Shown: positions 24,937 to 33,052 of the stretch, piece after piece
Layout of the letters: the number at the start of each line of letters is the position of its first letter
Numbering within the stretch: the first letter of the stretch is position 1
NCBI RefSeq assembly: GCF_012524165.2
Contig: NZ_JABACJ020000014.1
Location: 1-64,000, forward strand
Direction of reading: 5' to 3'
Length of the DNA: 64,000 bases
Source of the DNA: Faecalicatena faecalis
GTDB taxonomy: Bacteria > Bacillota > Clostridia > Lachnospirales > Lachnospiraceae
Notes under the pieces: generated by a model
Seen by the model: the letters and a program-made list of their open reading frames with translations, nothing else
Told to the model about the DNA's origin: nothing
The model's database searches: none
Position numbers and translations under genes: made by a program

Positions 24937-25725
24937 ATGTACTATGAATTATACATAGACGTGTTGTTTCTTGTGAATTTTATGATGGATTCCTTATTGC
25001 TTCTATCCGTCGATCAAGTGCTGAAATGTCCTACCACACATGGACGCATTTTTCTGGGGGGAGCAGTTGGCTCGGGACTTACGTGTGTTGTCATTGCCAT
25101 GCCGGTTCCGGGAGTTATAAAACTCATTCTATTCCACACAACAGTCAATACAATCATGATCAAAACAGGATTAAGGGTCAAAGGAAAAAGAGAATTTGGA
25201 AAAGCATTTGGTTTATTGTATATCGCATCCTTTCTTTTTGGAGGAATCCTGCAGGCATTGCATCCTTATGTGCGTGTGGGAAGTCTGTATTTTGCGGCAG
25301 CCGTTGGATGTTATTATTTCATCCGGGGAATCTGGAAATTCCTCGTTCGGCTCAAGTCATTGCAGGAAAAAATATGCGAGATCACGCTTTATACCAGTGC
25401 TGGTGAACGAAAAATAAAAGCGTTAATTGACACTGGGAACGCTCTTGAAGACAATGTGTCAAAAGAGCCGGTTAGTGTTGTAGATAAAGCTCTGGCAAGG
25501 TCCATTTTGACAGATGAAGATATGAAGAACGGCTTTCATTACATCCCGTACCGTACTGTTGGAAAAGAGAGCATCATGCCTGTTTTCCGCATCCGAAAAA
25601 TGTGCATCCATTTGAAAGAAGAGAAGTGGATAGAAAAGCCAGTCATCGGAGTTTGCGAAGAGCACGTTTCAGAACAAGAAGAATATCAGATGATTTTAAA
25701 TCCTGACCTATTAGGAGGCATATAA
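24937..25725 (+). CDS. spoIIGA: Sigma-E processing peptidase SpoIIGA
   Basis: 262 residues. The N-terminal half has about five transmembrane helices; the C-terminal half is an aspartic-protease-like domain with [11 protein letters not shown], where Asp165 of DTGN is the catalytic residue. SpoIIGA sits in the septum and cleaves pro-sigma-E in the mother cell once the forespore signal arrives. It is shorter than the B. subtilis protein (about 309 residues), as is common in Clostridia. sigE starts 1 base after its stop, and the sigE ribosome binding site AGGAGG lies within the spoIIGA 3' end, so the pair is coupled. Confidence 0.95.
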   Translation: MYYELYIDVLFLVNFMMDSLLLLSVDQVLKCPTTHGRIFLGGAVGSGLTCVVIAMPVPGVIKLILFHTTVNTIMIKTGLRVKGKREFGKAFGLLYIASFLFGGILQALHPYVRVGSLYFAAAVGCYYFIRGIWKFLVRLKSLQEKICEITLYTSAGERKIKALIDTGNALEDNVSKEPVSVVDKALARSILTDEDMKNGFHYIPYRTVGKESIMPVFRIRKMCIHLKEEKWIEKPVIGVCEEHVSEQEEYQMILNPDLLGGI

Positions 25726-25726
25726 A

Positions 25727-26467
25727 ATGGTAGTAAAAGTAGCAGTACCCCAACAGTTCAAACTAAAAGTAATACCAGACATCAGAAGTATTTTCTTTTC
25801 CAACCATAAGGAAATACATTATATCGGAGGCTCCGAGGTGCTGCCGGCCCCATTGGAGACAGAGCGGGAGACAGAGGTGATACAACATCTCGGTTCTGAA
25901 TACGATGAGGAGGCGAAGAAGCTTCTGATTGAACATAATCTAAGATTAGTTGTATACATAGCTAAAAAATTTGACAATACAGGAGTCGGAGTCGAGGATT
26001 TGATTTCTATAGGCACGATTGGCTTGATCAAAGCAATCAATACCTTCAATCCGACCAAAAAAATCAAACTTGCTACCTACGCATCCCGCTGTATAGAAAA
26101 TGAAATTCTTATGTACCTGCGAAGGAACAGCAAGACCAAGATGGAAGTATCTATCGACGAGCCGCTCAATGTAGATTGGGATGGAAACGAGCTCCTCCTG
26201 TCTGATATTCTCGGCACAGAAGAGGACACGATATACAAAGATCTGGAAACCGAGGCAGAGCGTAAAGTCCTTATAAAAGCCATTAATAAACTATCCGCAC
26301 GGGAAAAATTAATCGTAAAAATGCGATTCGGCCTAGACAATCCCGAAGGCGAAGAAAAAACTCAAAAAGAAGTAGCAGATCTGCTGGGAATCTCCCAGTC
26401 CTATATCTCCAGACTGGAGAAAAAAATCATGCAGCGTCTAAAACGCGAGATAGTGCGGTATGATTAA
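25727..26467 (+). CDS. sigE: Sporulation sigma factor SigE (pro-sigma-E)
   Basis: 246 residues. About 25-30 N-terminal residues form the pro-sequence removed by SpoIIGA; then regions 2 ([28 protein letters not shown]), 3 and 4 ([22 protein letters not shown]). Early mother-cell sigma factor that would drive both cotJ operons and possibly the integrated element's recombinase. In B. subtilis sigG follows immediately; here sigG is 3.9 kb away, separated by two structured elements, a metallo-hydrolase and a cotJ operon. Confidence 0.96.
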   Translation: MVVKVAVPQQFKLKVIPDIRSIFFSNHKEIHYIGGSEVLPAPLETERETEVIQHLGSEYDEEAKKLLIEHNLRLVVYIAKKFDNTGVGVEDLISIGTIGLIKAINTFNPTKKIKLATYASRCIENEILMYLRRNSKTKMEVSIDEPLNVDWDGNELLLSDILGTEEDTIYKDLETEAERKVLIKAINKLSAREKLIVKMRFGLDNPEGEEKTQKEVADLLGISQSYISRLEKKIMQRLKREIVRYD

Positions 26468-26500
26468 AATGAGTGGGAGAGTTGGAGTTGAAGGGGGACG

Positions 26501-26750
26501 CCTCTGGGAAAGCGGATAGGATGCGCTGCAGGGCGTTTAGGAGAATGGGATAAGCGGCTTCAATAAAAGATCAGGTGAAATGAGGACCAATTTTCGGACT
26601 ACCAGTCCGAAAATTGAGTGGACCTACAGGCAAAAGTCATCAAGACTTTTGCCGAATGTCCACGGTGTCCGCTATTTCACCTGATCTTTTATTTAGCCGC
26701 TTACCCTTTCTCCGCCAGCCCGCAGCGCATCCTATCCGCTTTCCCAGAGG
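26501..26750 (+). other. Cloverleaf-like structured element D
   Basis: Outer stem 26501-26529 with 26722-26750, 29 perfect pairs; a loosely paired zone; inner stem 26552-26581 with 26674-26702 with the fixed bulge (left GCTTCAATAA, right TTATTTAGC). Hairpin 1 is 26588-26616 (13 perfect pairs, loop ACC). Hairpin 2 is 26618-26663: GTGGAC/GTCCAC, internal loop CTACA opposite GAAT, GGCAAAAGTC/GACTTTTGCC, loop ATCAA. It lies just after sigE. The 280 bases between D and E hold nothing I can name. Confidence 0.85.
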
Positions 26751-27030
26751 CTGTTTCCATCAAGTCGGCAGAATCATTTTACAGGAGAAGACCGTGGCCG
26801 GAAAGAGAAGGGGGATTTTTGCGGGAAGGAAATATCTTCCTTTTCAAGTATTTCCACTGCAAAATACACTTCTCTGCTAGATATTTTTCCTTAAATGTTT
26901 TTTCATTTAAGTGCAATTTTTGCCCTTATGATGCGTTCCTCGCAAGGCTGTGAACCGCGAAGCCAGTTCACATCCGCAGCTCTGCCAGAACTTCCCACCG
27001 GAAATGTCAGCTTCTGACCTGATGAACGTA

Positions 27031-27277
27031 GCCGTAGGGGAGGGGGATGCTGTCTTTGGATGCGTGGTTTGCGTCCTACTGCCCCTTCATCAAAATGAGC
27101 GGTGAAATGTGGACTTCCTCCAGGACCACAAGTCCTGGGGGAAAGCCGGCCCGCAGAACGAACTCATCAGAGTTCGTTCGAGTGCCGGCGGTGTCCACCA
27201 TTTCGCAGCTCATTTTGATTAGGGGCAGTTACCCGCAAATAATAGCATCCAAAGACAGCATCCCCCTCCCCTACGGC
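27031..27277 (+). other. Cloverleaf-like structured element E
   Basis: Outer stem 27031-27063 with 27245-27277, 33 perfect pairs; inner stem 27078-27113 with 27194-27229 (left bulge CCTTCATCAA, right TTGATTAGG). Hairpin 1 is 27116-27142 (CCAGGAC/GTCCTGG, loop CACAA). Hairpin 2 is 27145-27189: GCCGGC/GCCGGC, internal loop CCGCA opposite GAGT, GAACGAACTC/GAGTTCGTTC, loop ATCA. It shares with D the inner-stem words GGTGAAATG and GGTGTCC, so D and E are the closest pair. It ends about 80 bases before the metallo-hydrolase gene. Confidence 0.85.
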
Positions 27278-27355
27278 GGCCCCCTTTTATCACGCCCCCC
27301 TCACATCTTACATTTCCCAAAGTTCCTCTGTTAGTTTAGGAGGAAAGATGATACA

Positions 27356-28993
27356 ATGAAAAGAAAAGGGTTGGTGAAGCTTATGAAACTGACGTTTATT
27401 GGAGCAGCCCATGAAGTAACGGGAAGTTGTCATCTGCTGCAGGCAGCGGGAAAGAATATCCTGATTGACTGTGGAATGGAGCAGGGACCTGACCTGTACG
27501 AGAATCCGGGGCTTCCGATCCCGGAGAAGGATATCGATTATGTGTTTTTGACCCATGCACATATCGATCATTCTGGATTACTTCCGTTGTTGGCGAAGAA
27601 AGGATTCAAGGGGGGAATCTTTACGACCTACGCGACAGCGGACCTTTGTAATATTATGCTGCGTGATAGTGCGCATATTCAGGAGTTTGAGGCGGAGTGG
27701 CGCAACAGAAAGGGACGTCGTGCCGGGCAGCCGGTATTCGAGCCCATCTATATCATGCAGGACGCCCTGGATGCGATTGAACTTCTTGTTCCATGCCAAT
27801 ATGCGGAGCGTATTAAAATTTGTGAAGGGGTCGAGATTCGCTTTACCGATGTAGGCCACCTCCTCGGCTCGGCCAGTATTGAGGTCTGGGTCACAGAGGA
27901 TGGCATTTCGAAGAAGATTGTATTTTCCGGTGACGTGGGGAATACGAATCAGCCAATCATAAAAGACCCAAGTTATACGGAGTCGGCCGATTATGTGGTA
28001 ATAGAGTCCACCTACGGCAATCGGGTCCACTCGACGGAGAAGATTGATTATCTGAAAGATTTTACAAAAGTACTAAAGGAGACATTTGACAGAAAGGGAA
28101 ATGTTGTCATTCCATCCTTTGCAGTGGGCAGGACACAGGAGATGTTGTACTTTATCCGGGAGATCAAGGAAAAGAACCTGTTAAAAGAATACCCGGATTT
28201 TGAGGTCTATCTGGATAGTCCTCTCGCAATCGAGGCCACCAAGGTCTTTTCCAAAAATATGAGGGAATGCTTTGATGAGGATGCACTTGCTTTGGTGAAC
28301 CAGGGCATTAACCCCCTTGTGTTCCCGGGATTAAAGACCTCCACCACCAGTGAGGATTCCAAGATGATCAACCTGATCGAAAAGCCGAAGGTCATTATTT
28401 CGGCATCAGGTATGTGTGATGCAGGACGGATTCGCCATCATTTAAAGCATAACCTGTGGCGGCCGGAATGTACGATTCTGTTTGTCGGATATCAGGCCAA
28501 TGGAACTCTCGGCCGCCGGCTTTTGGAAGGGGAAAAGAATGTGAAGCTCTTTGGGGAGCCAATCGAGGTCCATGCGAGGATCGAGAGCCTTCACGGCGTC
28601 AGCGGACACGCGGATATGAATGGCCTTTTGGATTGGATGAGCGGGTTCAAGACACCTCTTGAGCATGTATTTGTTGTTCACGGTGAAGATCAGGTGACCG
28701 AAGAATTTGCAAAGACGATTGAAGAAAAATTTAGCTGTCCGGCCTGGGCACCTTATCCGAATGGCGAGGTAGACCTGGCGAAAAATGAGATTCTAAGTGA
28801 AGGCGTGCGGATTCCTGTAAAGGGTAAGAAACCTGCTCAGAAGAAAGCAGACGCAGCATTTGAAAGACTGCTTGCAGCCGGCAGGAGACTTTTGGATGTC
28901 ATCTACAGGAATGAAGGGATTGCCAATAAGGATAAAGCGAAATTTGAAAACCAGATCAATAATCTGGCAGACAAGTGGGACAGTTGGGATTAA
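27356..28993 (+). CDS. Beta-CASP metallo-beta-lactamase-fold hydrolase (RNA nuclease-like)
   Basis: 545 residues. The MBL zinc motif HAHIDHSG starts near residue 67, then the beta-CASP insert (VVIPSFAVGRTQEMLYFI, SASGMCDAGRIRHHL) and a C-terminal RMMBL-type segment (HGVSGHADMNGLLDWM, VFVVHGE), plus about 60 extra helical residues. Relatives include CPSF73-like and archaeal/bacterial KH-less RNA endo/exonucleases. Two starts are plausible: ATG 27356 behind AGGAGG, and ATG 27383 behind GGTGAAG, where the conserved fold begins (MKLTFIGAAHEVTG). A lone gene between element E and the second cotJ operon. Substrate not deducible. Confidence 0.9.
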   Translation: MKRKGLVKLMKLTFIGAAHEVTGSCHLLQAAGKNILIDCGMEQGPDLYENPGLPIPEKDIDYVFLTHAHIDHSGLLPLLAKKGFKGGIFTTYATADLCNIMLRDSAHIQEFEAEWRNRKGRRAGQPVFEPIYIMQDALDAIELLVPCQYAERIKICEGVEIRFTDVGHLLGSASIEVWVTEDGISKKIVFSGDVGNTNQPIIKDPSYTESADYVVIESTYGNRVHSTEKIDYLKDFTKVLKETFDRKGNVVIPSFAVGRTQEMLYFIREIKEKNLLKEYPDFEVYLDSPLAIEATKVFSKNMRECFDEDALALVNQGINPLVFPGLKTSTTSEDSKMINLIEKPKVIISASGMCDAGRIRHHLKHNLWRPECTILFVGYQANGTLGRRLLEGEKNVKLFGEPIEVHARIESLHGVSGHADMNGLLDWMSGFKTPLEHVFVVHGEDQVTEEFAKTIEEKFSCPAWAPYPNGEVDLAKNEILSEGVRIPVKGKKPAQKKADAAFERLLAAGRRLLDVIYRNEGIANKDKAKFENQINNLADKWDSWD

Positions 28994-29043
28994 GGTTTAC
29001 AATGTTCCTGCGTATATGGTAAAACTGGATATGTTAAACTAAT

Positions 29044-29071
29044 ATAGAAATCTTCTTTCTCCACATACTAA
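29044..29071 (+). promoter_or_regulatory. Sigma-E-like promoter of the intact cotJ operon
   Basis: ATA (29044-29046), 17 bases, CATACTAA (29064-29071), about 48 bases before the fused cotJA-B gene. The spacing and the CATACT core are the same as in the signal before the serine recombinase (2836-2863). Confidence 0.45.
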
Positions 29072-29118
29072 GTGTGCACAGTTGTGTATGCATTTATGTG
29101 AAGAAAGGAGATTTTTTT

Positions 29119-29556
29119 ATGCAGGAGACACATTTGGCAATTGCATCAATCCCGATCCAACAGTGGGGTGCATTATACGATGAGAAAGAAGCATTGTGCA
29201 CTGGTACAATCTTCCAGGAGTTAAATAAGCCCTTTTTTGCAGCAGAAATTGAAAAAAAGAGTCTGAACAAGGCAAAACCAAAATCAGAAGAACAGAGAAA
29301 AAGAGAAGAGATGCTCAGTAAGATTATGGAGGTAAGCTTTGTACTGGATGACCTGACTTTGTATTTAGATACGCACTGCCAGGATAGTCAGGCAATGGAT
29401 CTGTATCAGAAAAAATCGCAGGAGCGAAAGGATTTGAAACAACAGTTTGCAGCAGCATTTTACCCGCTGACACGGGACTGCATCATGGATTGTAAAAAGG
29501 ACAAGGCTTTTTGCTGGCAGGAAGGCCCAATGCCCTGGGAAGGAGCGTGTGTATAA
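29119..29556 (+). CDS. CotJA-CotJB fusion spore coat protein
   Basis: 145 residues in one frame. Residues about 6-42 form a CotJA domain (LAIASIPIQQWGALYDEKEALC then TGTIFQELNKPFF); residues about 60-145 are a complete CotJB (EEMLSKIMEVSFVLDDLTLYLDT, FYPLTRD, ending CWQEGPMPWEGACV). A short charged linker (EIEKKSLNKAKPKSEEQRKRE) joins them. In the other cotJ operon of this window the two are separate genes with a 4-base overlap, so a simple loss of the stop would give this fusion. The start at 29119 follows AAAGGAG; in-frame codons upstream from 29074 lack a ribosome binding site. cotJC follows with no gap. Confidence 0.88.
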   Translation: MQETHLAIASIPIQQWGALYDEKEALCTGTIFQELNKPFFAAEIEKKSLNKAKPKSEEQRKREEMLSKIMEVSFVLDDLTLYLDTHCQDSQAMDLYQKKSQERKDLKQQFAAAFYPLTRDCIMDCKKDKAFCWQEGPMPWEGACV

Positions 29557-30174
29557 ATGTGGACTTATGAAAAGAGATTACAGTTTCCAGTAAAAATTAC
29601 AAAGACCTGTCCGAAGACAGCACAGATGATCATCAGTCAGTATGGAGGACCGGATGGCGAATTGTCTGCATCCATGCGGTATCTGTCCCAGCGTTATACC
29701 ATGCCTGTAAAACAGGTCGGTGGACTTTTGACTGATATCGGTACTGAAGAACTGGCGCATATGGAAATTATCTGTGCCATGGTCTATCAGTTGACAAAAC
29801 ATCTGACGATCGAGGAGGCTAAGGAAGCAGGGTTCGATGCGTATTATGTCGACCATACAACAGCTTTATGGCCTCAGGCAGCCTCAGCACTGCCTTTTAC
29901 GTCCATCGAATTTCAGTCCAAGGGTGATGCCATCACAGACCTTACAGAAGATCTCGCGGCAGAGCAGAAAGCACGTACCGTGTATGATAACCTGTTAAGG
30001 ATGATTCCTGATGCAGAAGTAAGAGAACCGCTGAAATTCCTCCGCGCTAGAGAAATCGTGCATTTCCAGAGATTTGGGGAGGCATTGGAGAAGACAAAGG
30101 AAAAACTGGATTCCAAGAATTTCTATTATTTCAACCCTGAATTTGATAAAGGGATGATGAAGACAGAGCTTTAA
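29557..30174 (+). CDS. cotJC: Spore coat protein CotJC, manganese-catalase-like (intact)
   Basis: 205 residues of ferritin-like fold with the manganese catalase metal-site pattern: GELSASMRYLSQRYTMP, GTEELAHMEI (Glu-x2-His), AEQKARTVYDNLL, and the last-helix REIVHFQRFGEAL (Glu-x2-His). It starts immediately after the stop of the fused cotJA-B gene (TAAATG). It probably sits in the inner spore coat and may disproportionate peroxide. It is the intact counterpart of the truncated cotJC at 4753-5175, about 65 percent identical by eye, and may cover for it in vegetative cells or if excision fails. Confidence 0.94.
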   Translation: MWTYEKRLQFPVKITKTCPKTAQMIISQYGGPDGELSASMRYLSQRYTMPVKQVGGLLTDIGTEELAHMEIICAMVYQLTKHLTIEEAKEAGFDAYYVDHTTALWPQAASALPFTSIEFQSKGDAITDLTEDLAAEQKARTVYDNLLRMIPDAEVREPLKFLRAREIVHFQRFGEALEKTKEKLDSKNFYYFNPEFDKGMMKTEL

Positions 30175-30200
30175 GGACTTCAGAACGTAGAAAATGAAAG

Positions 30201-30243
30201 ATGGTGTCATGTCTGAATTATCTTAGACATGGCATCATTTTTA
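30201..30243 (+). terminator. Terminator of the intact cotJ operon
   Basis: ATGGTGTCATGTCTGA (30201-30216) pairs with TTAGACATGGCATCAT (30223-30238) with only G-T wobbles as irregularities, followed by TTTTTA. Confidence 0.85.
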
Positions 30244-30392
30244 TGTAAAAAGTAGATTCCATTTTTAGCCGGGGCGATTTGTCCTTGTCAAGGACTAAAA
30301 CTTTTTTAAATTTTCCTCCCTTGAGAATAACTGACAGATGAATTGAGAATCATTTTATTAGATTAAAAATTTCGTCCAGGAGGATTCTGAAT

Positions 30393-31172
30393 ATGGCTCT
30401 GAATAAAGTAGAATTATGTGGTGTGAATACAGCAAAGCTTCCGCTCTTAAAAGAGGAGGAGAAGGAGGCATTGTTTGTAAGGATTAAACAGGGAGATGAG
30501 GAAGCACGTGAGCAGTATATCAAGGGAAATTTAAGACTGGTCTTAAGTGTGATCAAGCGGTTTTCAAGCAGCAATGAGAATGCAGATGATCTGTTTCAAA
30601 TCGGTTGTGTGGGACTGATGAAGGCAGTGGACCACTTTGATCCTGAACGGGCAGTCAAATTTTCCACATATGCAGTGCCAATGATCATTGGTGAAATCAG
30701 ACGGTATTTACGGGACAATAATTCTATCCGTGTCAGCCGATCCCTGAGGGATACGGCGTATAAGGCCATTTACGCCAAAGAAGGTTACATGAAAAAACAT
30801 CTGAAAGAGCCTACCGTCCAGGAAATTGCGGAAGAAATCGGAATCTCCAAAGAAGACATCGTCTTTGCTCTGGATGCGATCCAGATGCCCATGAGCCTTC
30901 ATGAGCCAGTATACAGCGATGGCGGTGACACCCTTTACGTGATGGATCAGGTCAGCGATAAAAAGAATAAAGAGGAGAACTGGGTAGAAGAGCTTTCACT
31001 GGAAGCCGCCATGGAACGCCTGAATGAGAGGGAACGCTATATTATCACACTTCGCTTCTTTGAAGGAAAGACCCAGATGGAGGTCGCTGAGGAAATCAAA
31101 ATCTCCCAGGCCCAGGTAAGCCGTCTGGAAAAAAATGCCTTAAAAGTCATGAAACAATACCTCCTTGGATAA
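30393..31172 (+). CDS. sigG: Forespore sigma factor SigG
   Basis: 259 residues, closely following the SigG pattern: NKVELCGVNTAKLPLL at the start, region 2 (GNLRLVLSVIKRFSSSNENADDLFQIGCVGLMKAVDHFD), FSTYAVPMIIGEIRRYLRDNNSIRVSRSLRD, the IQMPMSLHEPVYSDGGD segment, and region 4 (KTQMEVAEEIKISQAQVSRLEKNALK). It directs late forespore transcription. AGGAGG precedes the ATG. It stands alone rather than behind sigE. Confidence 0.96.
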   Translation: MALNKVELCGVNTAKLPLLKEEEKEALFVRIKQGDEEAREQYIKGNLRLVLSVIKRFSSSNENADDLFQIGCVGLMKAVDHFDPERAVKFSTYAVPMIIGEIRRYLRDNNSIRVSRSLRDTAYKAIYAKEGYMKKHLKEPTVQEIAEEIGISKEDIVFALDAIQMPMSLHEPVYSDGGDTLYVMDQVSDKKNKEENWVEELSLEAAMERLNERERYIITLRFFEGKTQMEVAEEIKISQAQVSRLEKNALKVMKQYLLG

Positions 31173-31304
31173 AACAAAAATTCCTCCGATCGTGGCCTTA
31201 TCGACCGCCTGAATGCACTCTATTTGATTCATCATAAGTTCACTCATAAATTTTCTTTTTTATGGTTGAAATTTCCATGACTTCATACTATGATATTCCT
31301 AGTA

Positions 31305-31339
31305 CATGGCAGACGTAATCATCAGGAGATTCTGCCATG
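31305..31339 (+). other. Hairpin in the leader of the HAD gene
   Basis: CATGGCAGA (31305-31313) and TCTGCCATG (31331-31339) pair perfectly around a 17-base loop, 105 bases before the HAD phosphatase start. No T-run follows, so it is not an intrinsic terminator. The 270-base gap after sigG holds nothing else I can name. Confidence 0.4.
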
Positions 31340-31444
31340 CACCAGGGCTGATTGGAAGGGACGATAGAAGGAAAGTTTTCCGATGTCCTCCGGCGGCTGA
31401 GAAATGAACCTGCCTGGCAGGTGTGTAGAGAATGGAGAGGAATC

Positions 31445-32122
31445 ATGTATAAAGCCTGCATTTTTGATTTAGACGGAACATTAACAGATACGTTGGATTC
31501 TTTGACCTTTTCTGTGAACGAGACCATGAAAGAGATGGGCCTTCTTGAAATTACGAGAGAGCAGTGCCGCATGTTCGTGGGGAATGGGTCTAAGGTATTG
31601 CTTGAAAAGGCTTTACAGGCATCTGGAAAGGATGCAGCAGGACGTCTTGAGGAGGCACTTCTGAGATATGAACGCATATTCCGCACAGGATGCACATATC
31701 ATGTAGTACCATATGACGGGATTACAGAGCTGCTCGCAGAACTTAAGGCCGCGGGGATCAAGACCGCTGTGCTTTCGAATAAGCCGGACAGCAATGCGCG
31801 CAGTGTGGTAGAAGAAATCTTCGGGACGGATATGTTTGCCTGGGTACAGGGACAGAAAGAGGACGTACCGAGAAAGCCGGACCCTGCAGCAGCAATTGAG
31901 ATTGCAAAGAGGTTAGATGCATTGCCGTCAGAGACCATATATATTGGAGATTCCGAGGTGGATATCGCCACAGGGACGGCCGCAAAGATGAAGACCATCG
32001 GGGTCTCCTGGGGCTTCCGAACGAAGGAAGCACTAAAGGAGGCAGGAGCCGGTCTGATCATAGATTCTCCGAAGGAGATCATGGAATTTATCAAGAATAG
32101 GGAGGTGGAAAGTCATGAATGA
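31445..32122 (+). CDS. HAD-superfamily hydrolase, phosphoglycolate phosphatase-like
   Basis: 225 residues with the HAD motifs: I, FDLDGTLTDT (nucleophile Asp about 8); II, VLSNKP; III, the Lys of RKPDP; IV, IGDSEVD. The alpha-helical C1 cap places it with Gph/PpaX-type phosphatases that act on 2-phosphoglycolate or pyrophosphate-like small substrates. The start at 31445 follows GGAGAGG and gives the standard N-terminus. Its 3' end overlaps the next small gene by 8 bases. Confidence 0.9.
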   Translation: MYKACIFDLDGTLTDTLDSLTFSVNETMKEMGLLEITREQCRMFVGNGSKVLLEKALQASGKDAAGRLEEALLRYERIFRTGCTYHVVPYDGITELLAELKAAGIKTAVLSNKPDSNARSVVEEIFGTDMFAWVQGQKEDVPRKPDPAAAIEIAKRLDALPSETIYIGDSEVDIATGTAAKMKTIGVSWGFRTKEALKEAGAGLIIDSPKEIMEFIKNREVESHE

Positions 32123-32378
32123 ATACGATGAGGAGTGTCTACTTACGTTTTTGCAGAAACAGTCCCAGCTTTTCGATGAACCAGTGGCTGAGACAATCGA
32201 GGAGGCAGAAGCCTTCCTGGAAGACTGCATGGCGGTCGTTGTAGATTCCATTGGGGAAGTCAGAGAGTATTTTGAAGAGAATGGAATCGATGTAGATGCA
32301 ATGTCTGAAGAAGAACTGGAGGATGCTTCAGAAGTTTTTGCATTGCCGAATGGTCAGTATCTGATCGTGGAAGGATAA
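32115..32378 (+). CDS. Conserved small acidic protein of unknown function
   Basis: 87 residues, very acidic (about 27 Asp/Glu), predicted helical with a short C-terminal strand (ALPNGQYLIVEG). It overlaps the end of the HAD gene by 8 bases, has GGGAGGTGG upstream, and ends at a strong terminator, so it is the last gene of that operon. I do not recognise a domain. Its coupling to the phosphatase gene suggests a joint role. Confidence 0.75.
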   Translation: MNEYDEECLLTFLQKQSQLFDEPVAETIEEAEAFLEDCMAVVVDSIGEVREYFEENGIDVDAMSEEELEDASEVFALPNGQYLIVEG

Positions 32379-32388
32379 ACACACATAC

Positions 32389-32421
32389 AAAAGCCGCAGC
32401 ATCATTTCACTGCGGCTTTTT
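32389..32421. terminator. Bidirectional terminator
   Basis: AAAAGCCGCAG (32389-32399) and CTGCGGCTTTTT (32410-32421) form a perfect stem with A and T runs on both sides, serving the HAD operon and the convergent minus-strand gene. The minus-strand gene's stop codon lies in the loop. Confidence 0.9.
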
Positions 32422-32836
32422 CTATGGCTTCTTTTATAGCGTCCAGGATGATCTGGGAGGTATATGGGGTATCATCGGATAGGCTGATATCCTCAAGAGA
32501 CTGTTTGTCGTATACCTGGTCAGCAATGTCCTCGATCGCGGGTTGAATGAGCGGGAACATGGTAGTCATCGCTTCATCCAGGTTGGAGAACCGGATGGAA
32601 TTAATGTGGGACTCATCCACGGACACCTCAACCTCCAGGTTTGTGTTGTTCAGAGTCAGTGTAGATGTATAAACTCCCGGAGTGTACTGCTTTTTCGTAT
32701 CTGCACTTTTATCTTTTCCTCCGGGACGGAACATGACTACTAAAAGAATGATAAGCAGTATGCCCAGTGCCGCGAAAACAGCGGTATAAATGATTTCTTT
32801 CATATGCAGAACGATGATTTTTGTTTTGGAACCCAT
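32402..32836 (-). CDS. Membrane-anchored protein with degenerate FMN-binding-like domain
   Basis: 144 residues: cytoplasmic start, one membrane helix (about 15-36, IYTAVFAALGILLIILLVVMF), then an outer domain with YTPGVYTSTLTLNNTNLEVEVSVDESHINSIRFSN and QSLEDISLSDDTPYTSQIILDAIKEAI. The order G-x-Y, V-x-V-x-x-x-x-I-x-x-I and S-x-x-T-x-x-I-x-x-A-I recalls FMN_bind domains of RnfG/NqrC type, but the flavin-linking S(T)GAT motif reads DDTPYTS, so covalent FMN is doubtful. The start at 32836 is supported by GGGAGG 8 bases upstream on the minus strand. Confidence 0.7.
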   Translation of the reverse strand: MGSKTKIIVLHMKEIIYTAVFAALGILLIILLVVMFRPGGKDKSADTKKQYTPGVYTSTLTLNNTNLEVEVSVDESHINSIRFSNLDEAMTTMFPLIQPAIEDIADQVYDKQSLEDISLSDDTPYTSQIILDAIKEAIEKAAVK

Positions 32837-33052
32837 GAAAAAGACCTCCCATGTTCGTCATTTTTGCTTTTGGATAATGAAACAGATGTTGATCTGCCCA
32901 TTTCTCTTTTTATAAGTGTATGACGGGAACCTGAAAAATATTCGCGGCTTTTACGTGACAAACTAAGGTCTATCCTGTAAAATGGATTGAGATGTGGATA
33001 TGCCTTCTTGGAATAGAGCGTTCAAGAAGTATGAAATGTAGAGGTGAAGGGA

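Noticed and set aside
26614..27334. Open frames between sigE and the metallo-hydrolase gene
   Set aside because: They cross elements D and E and the featureless stretch between them; no ribosome binding sites.
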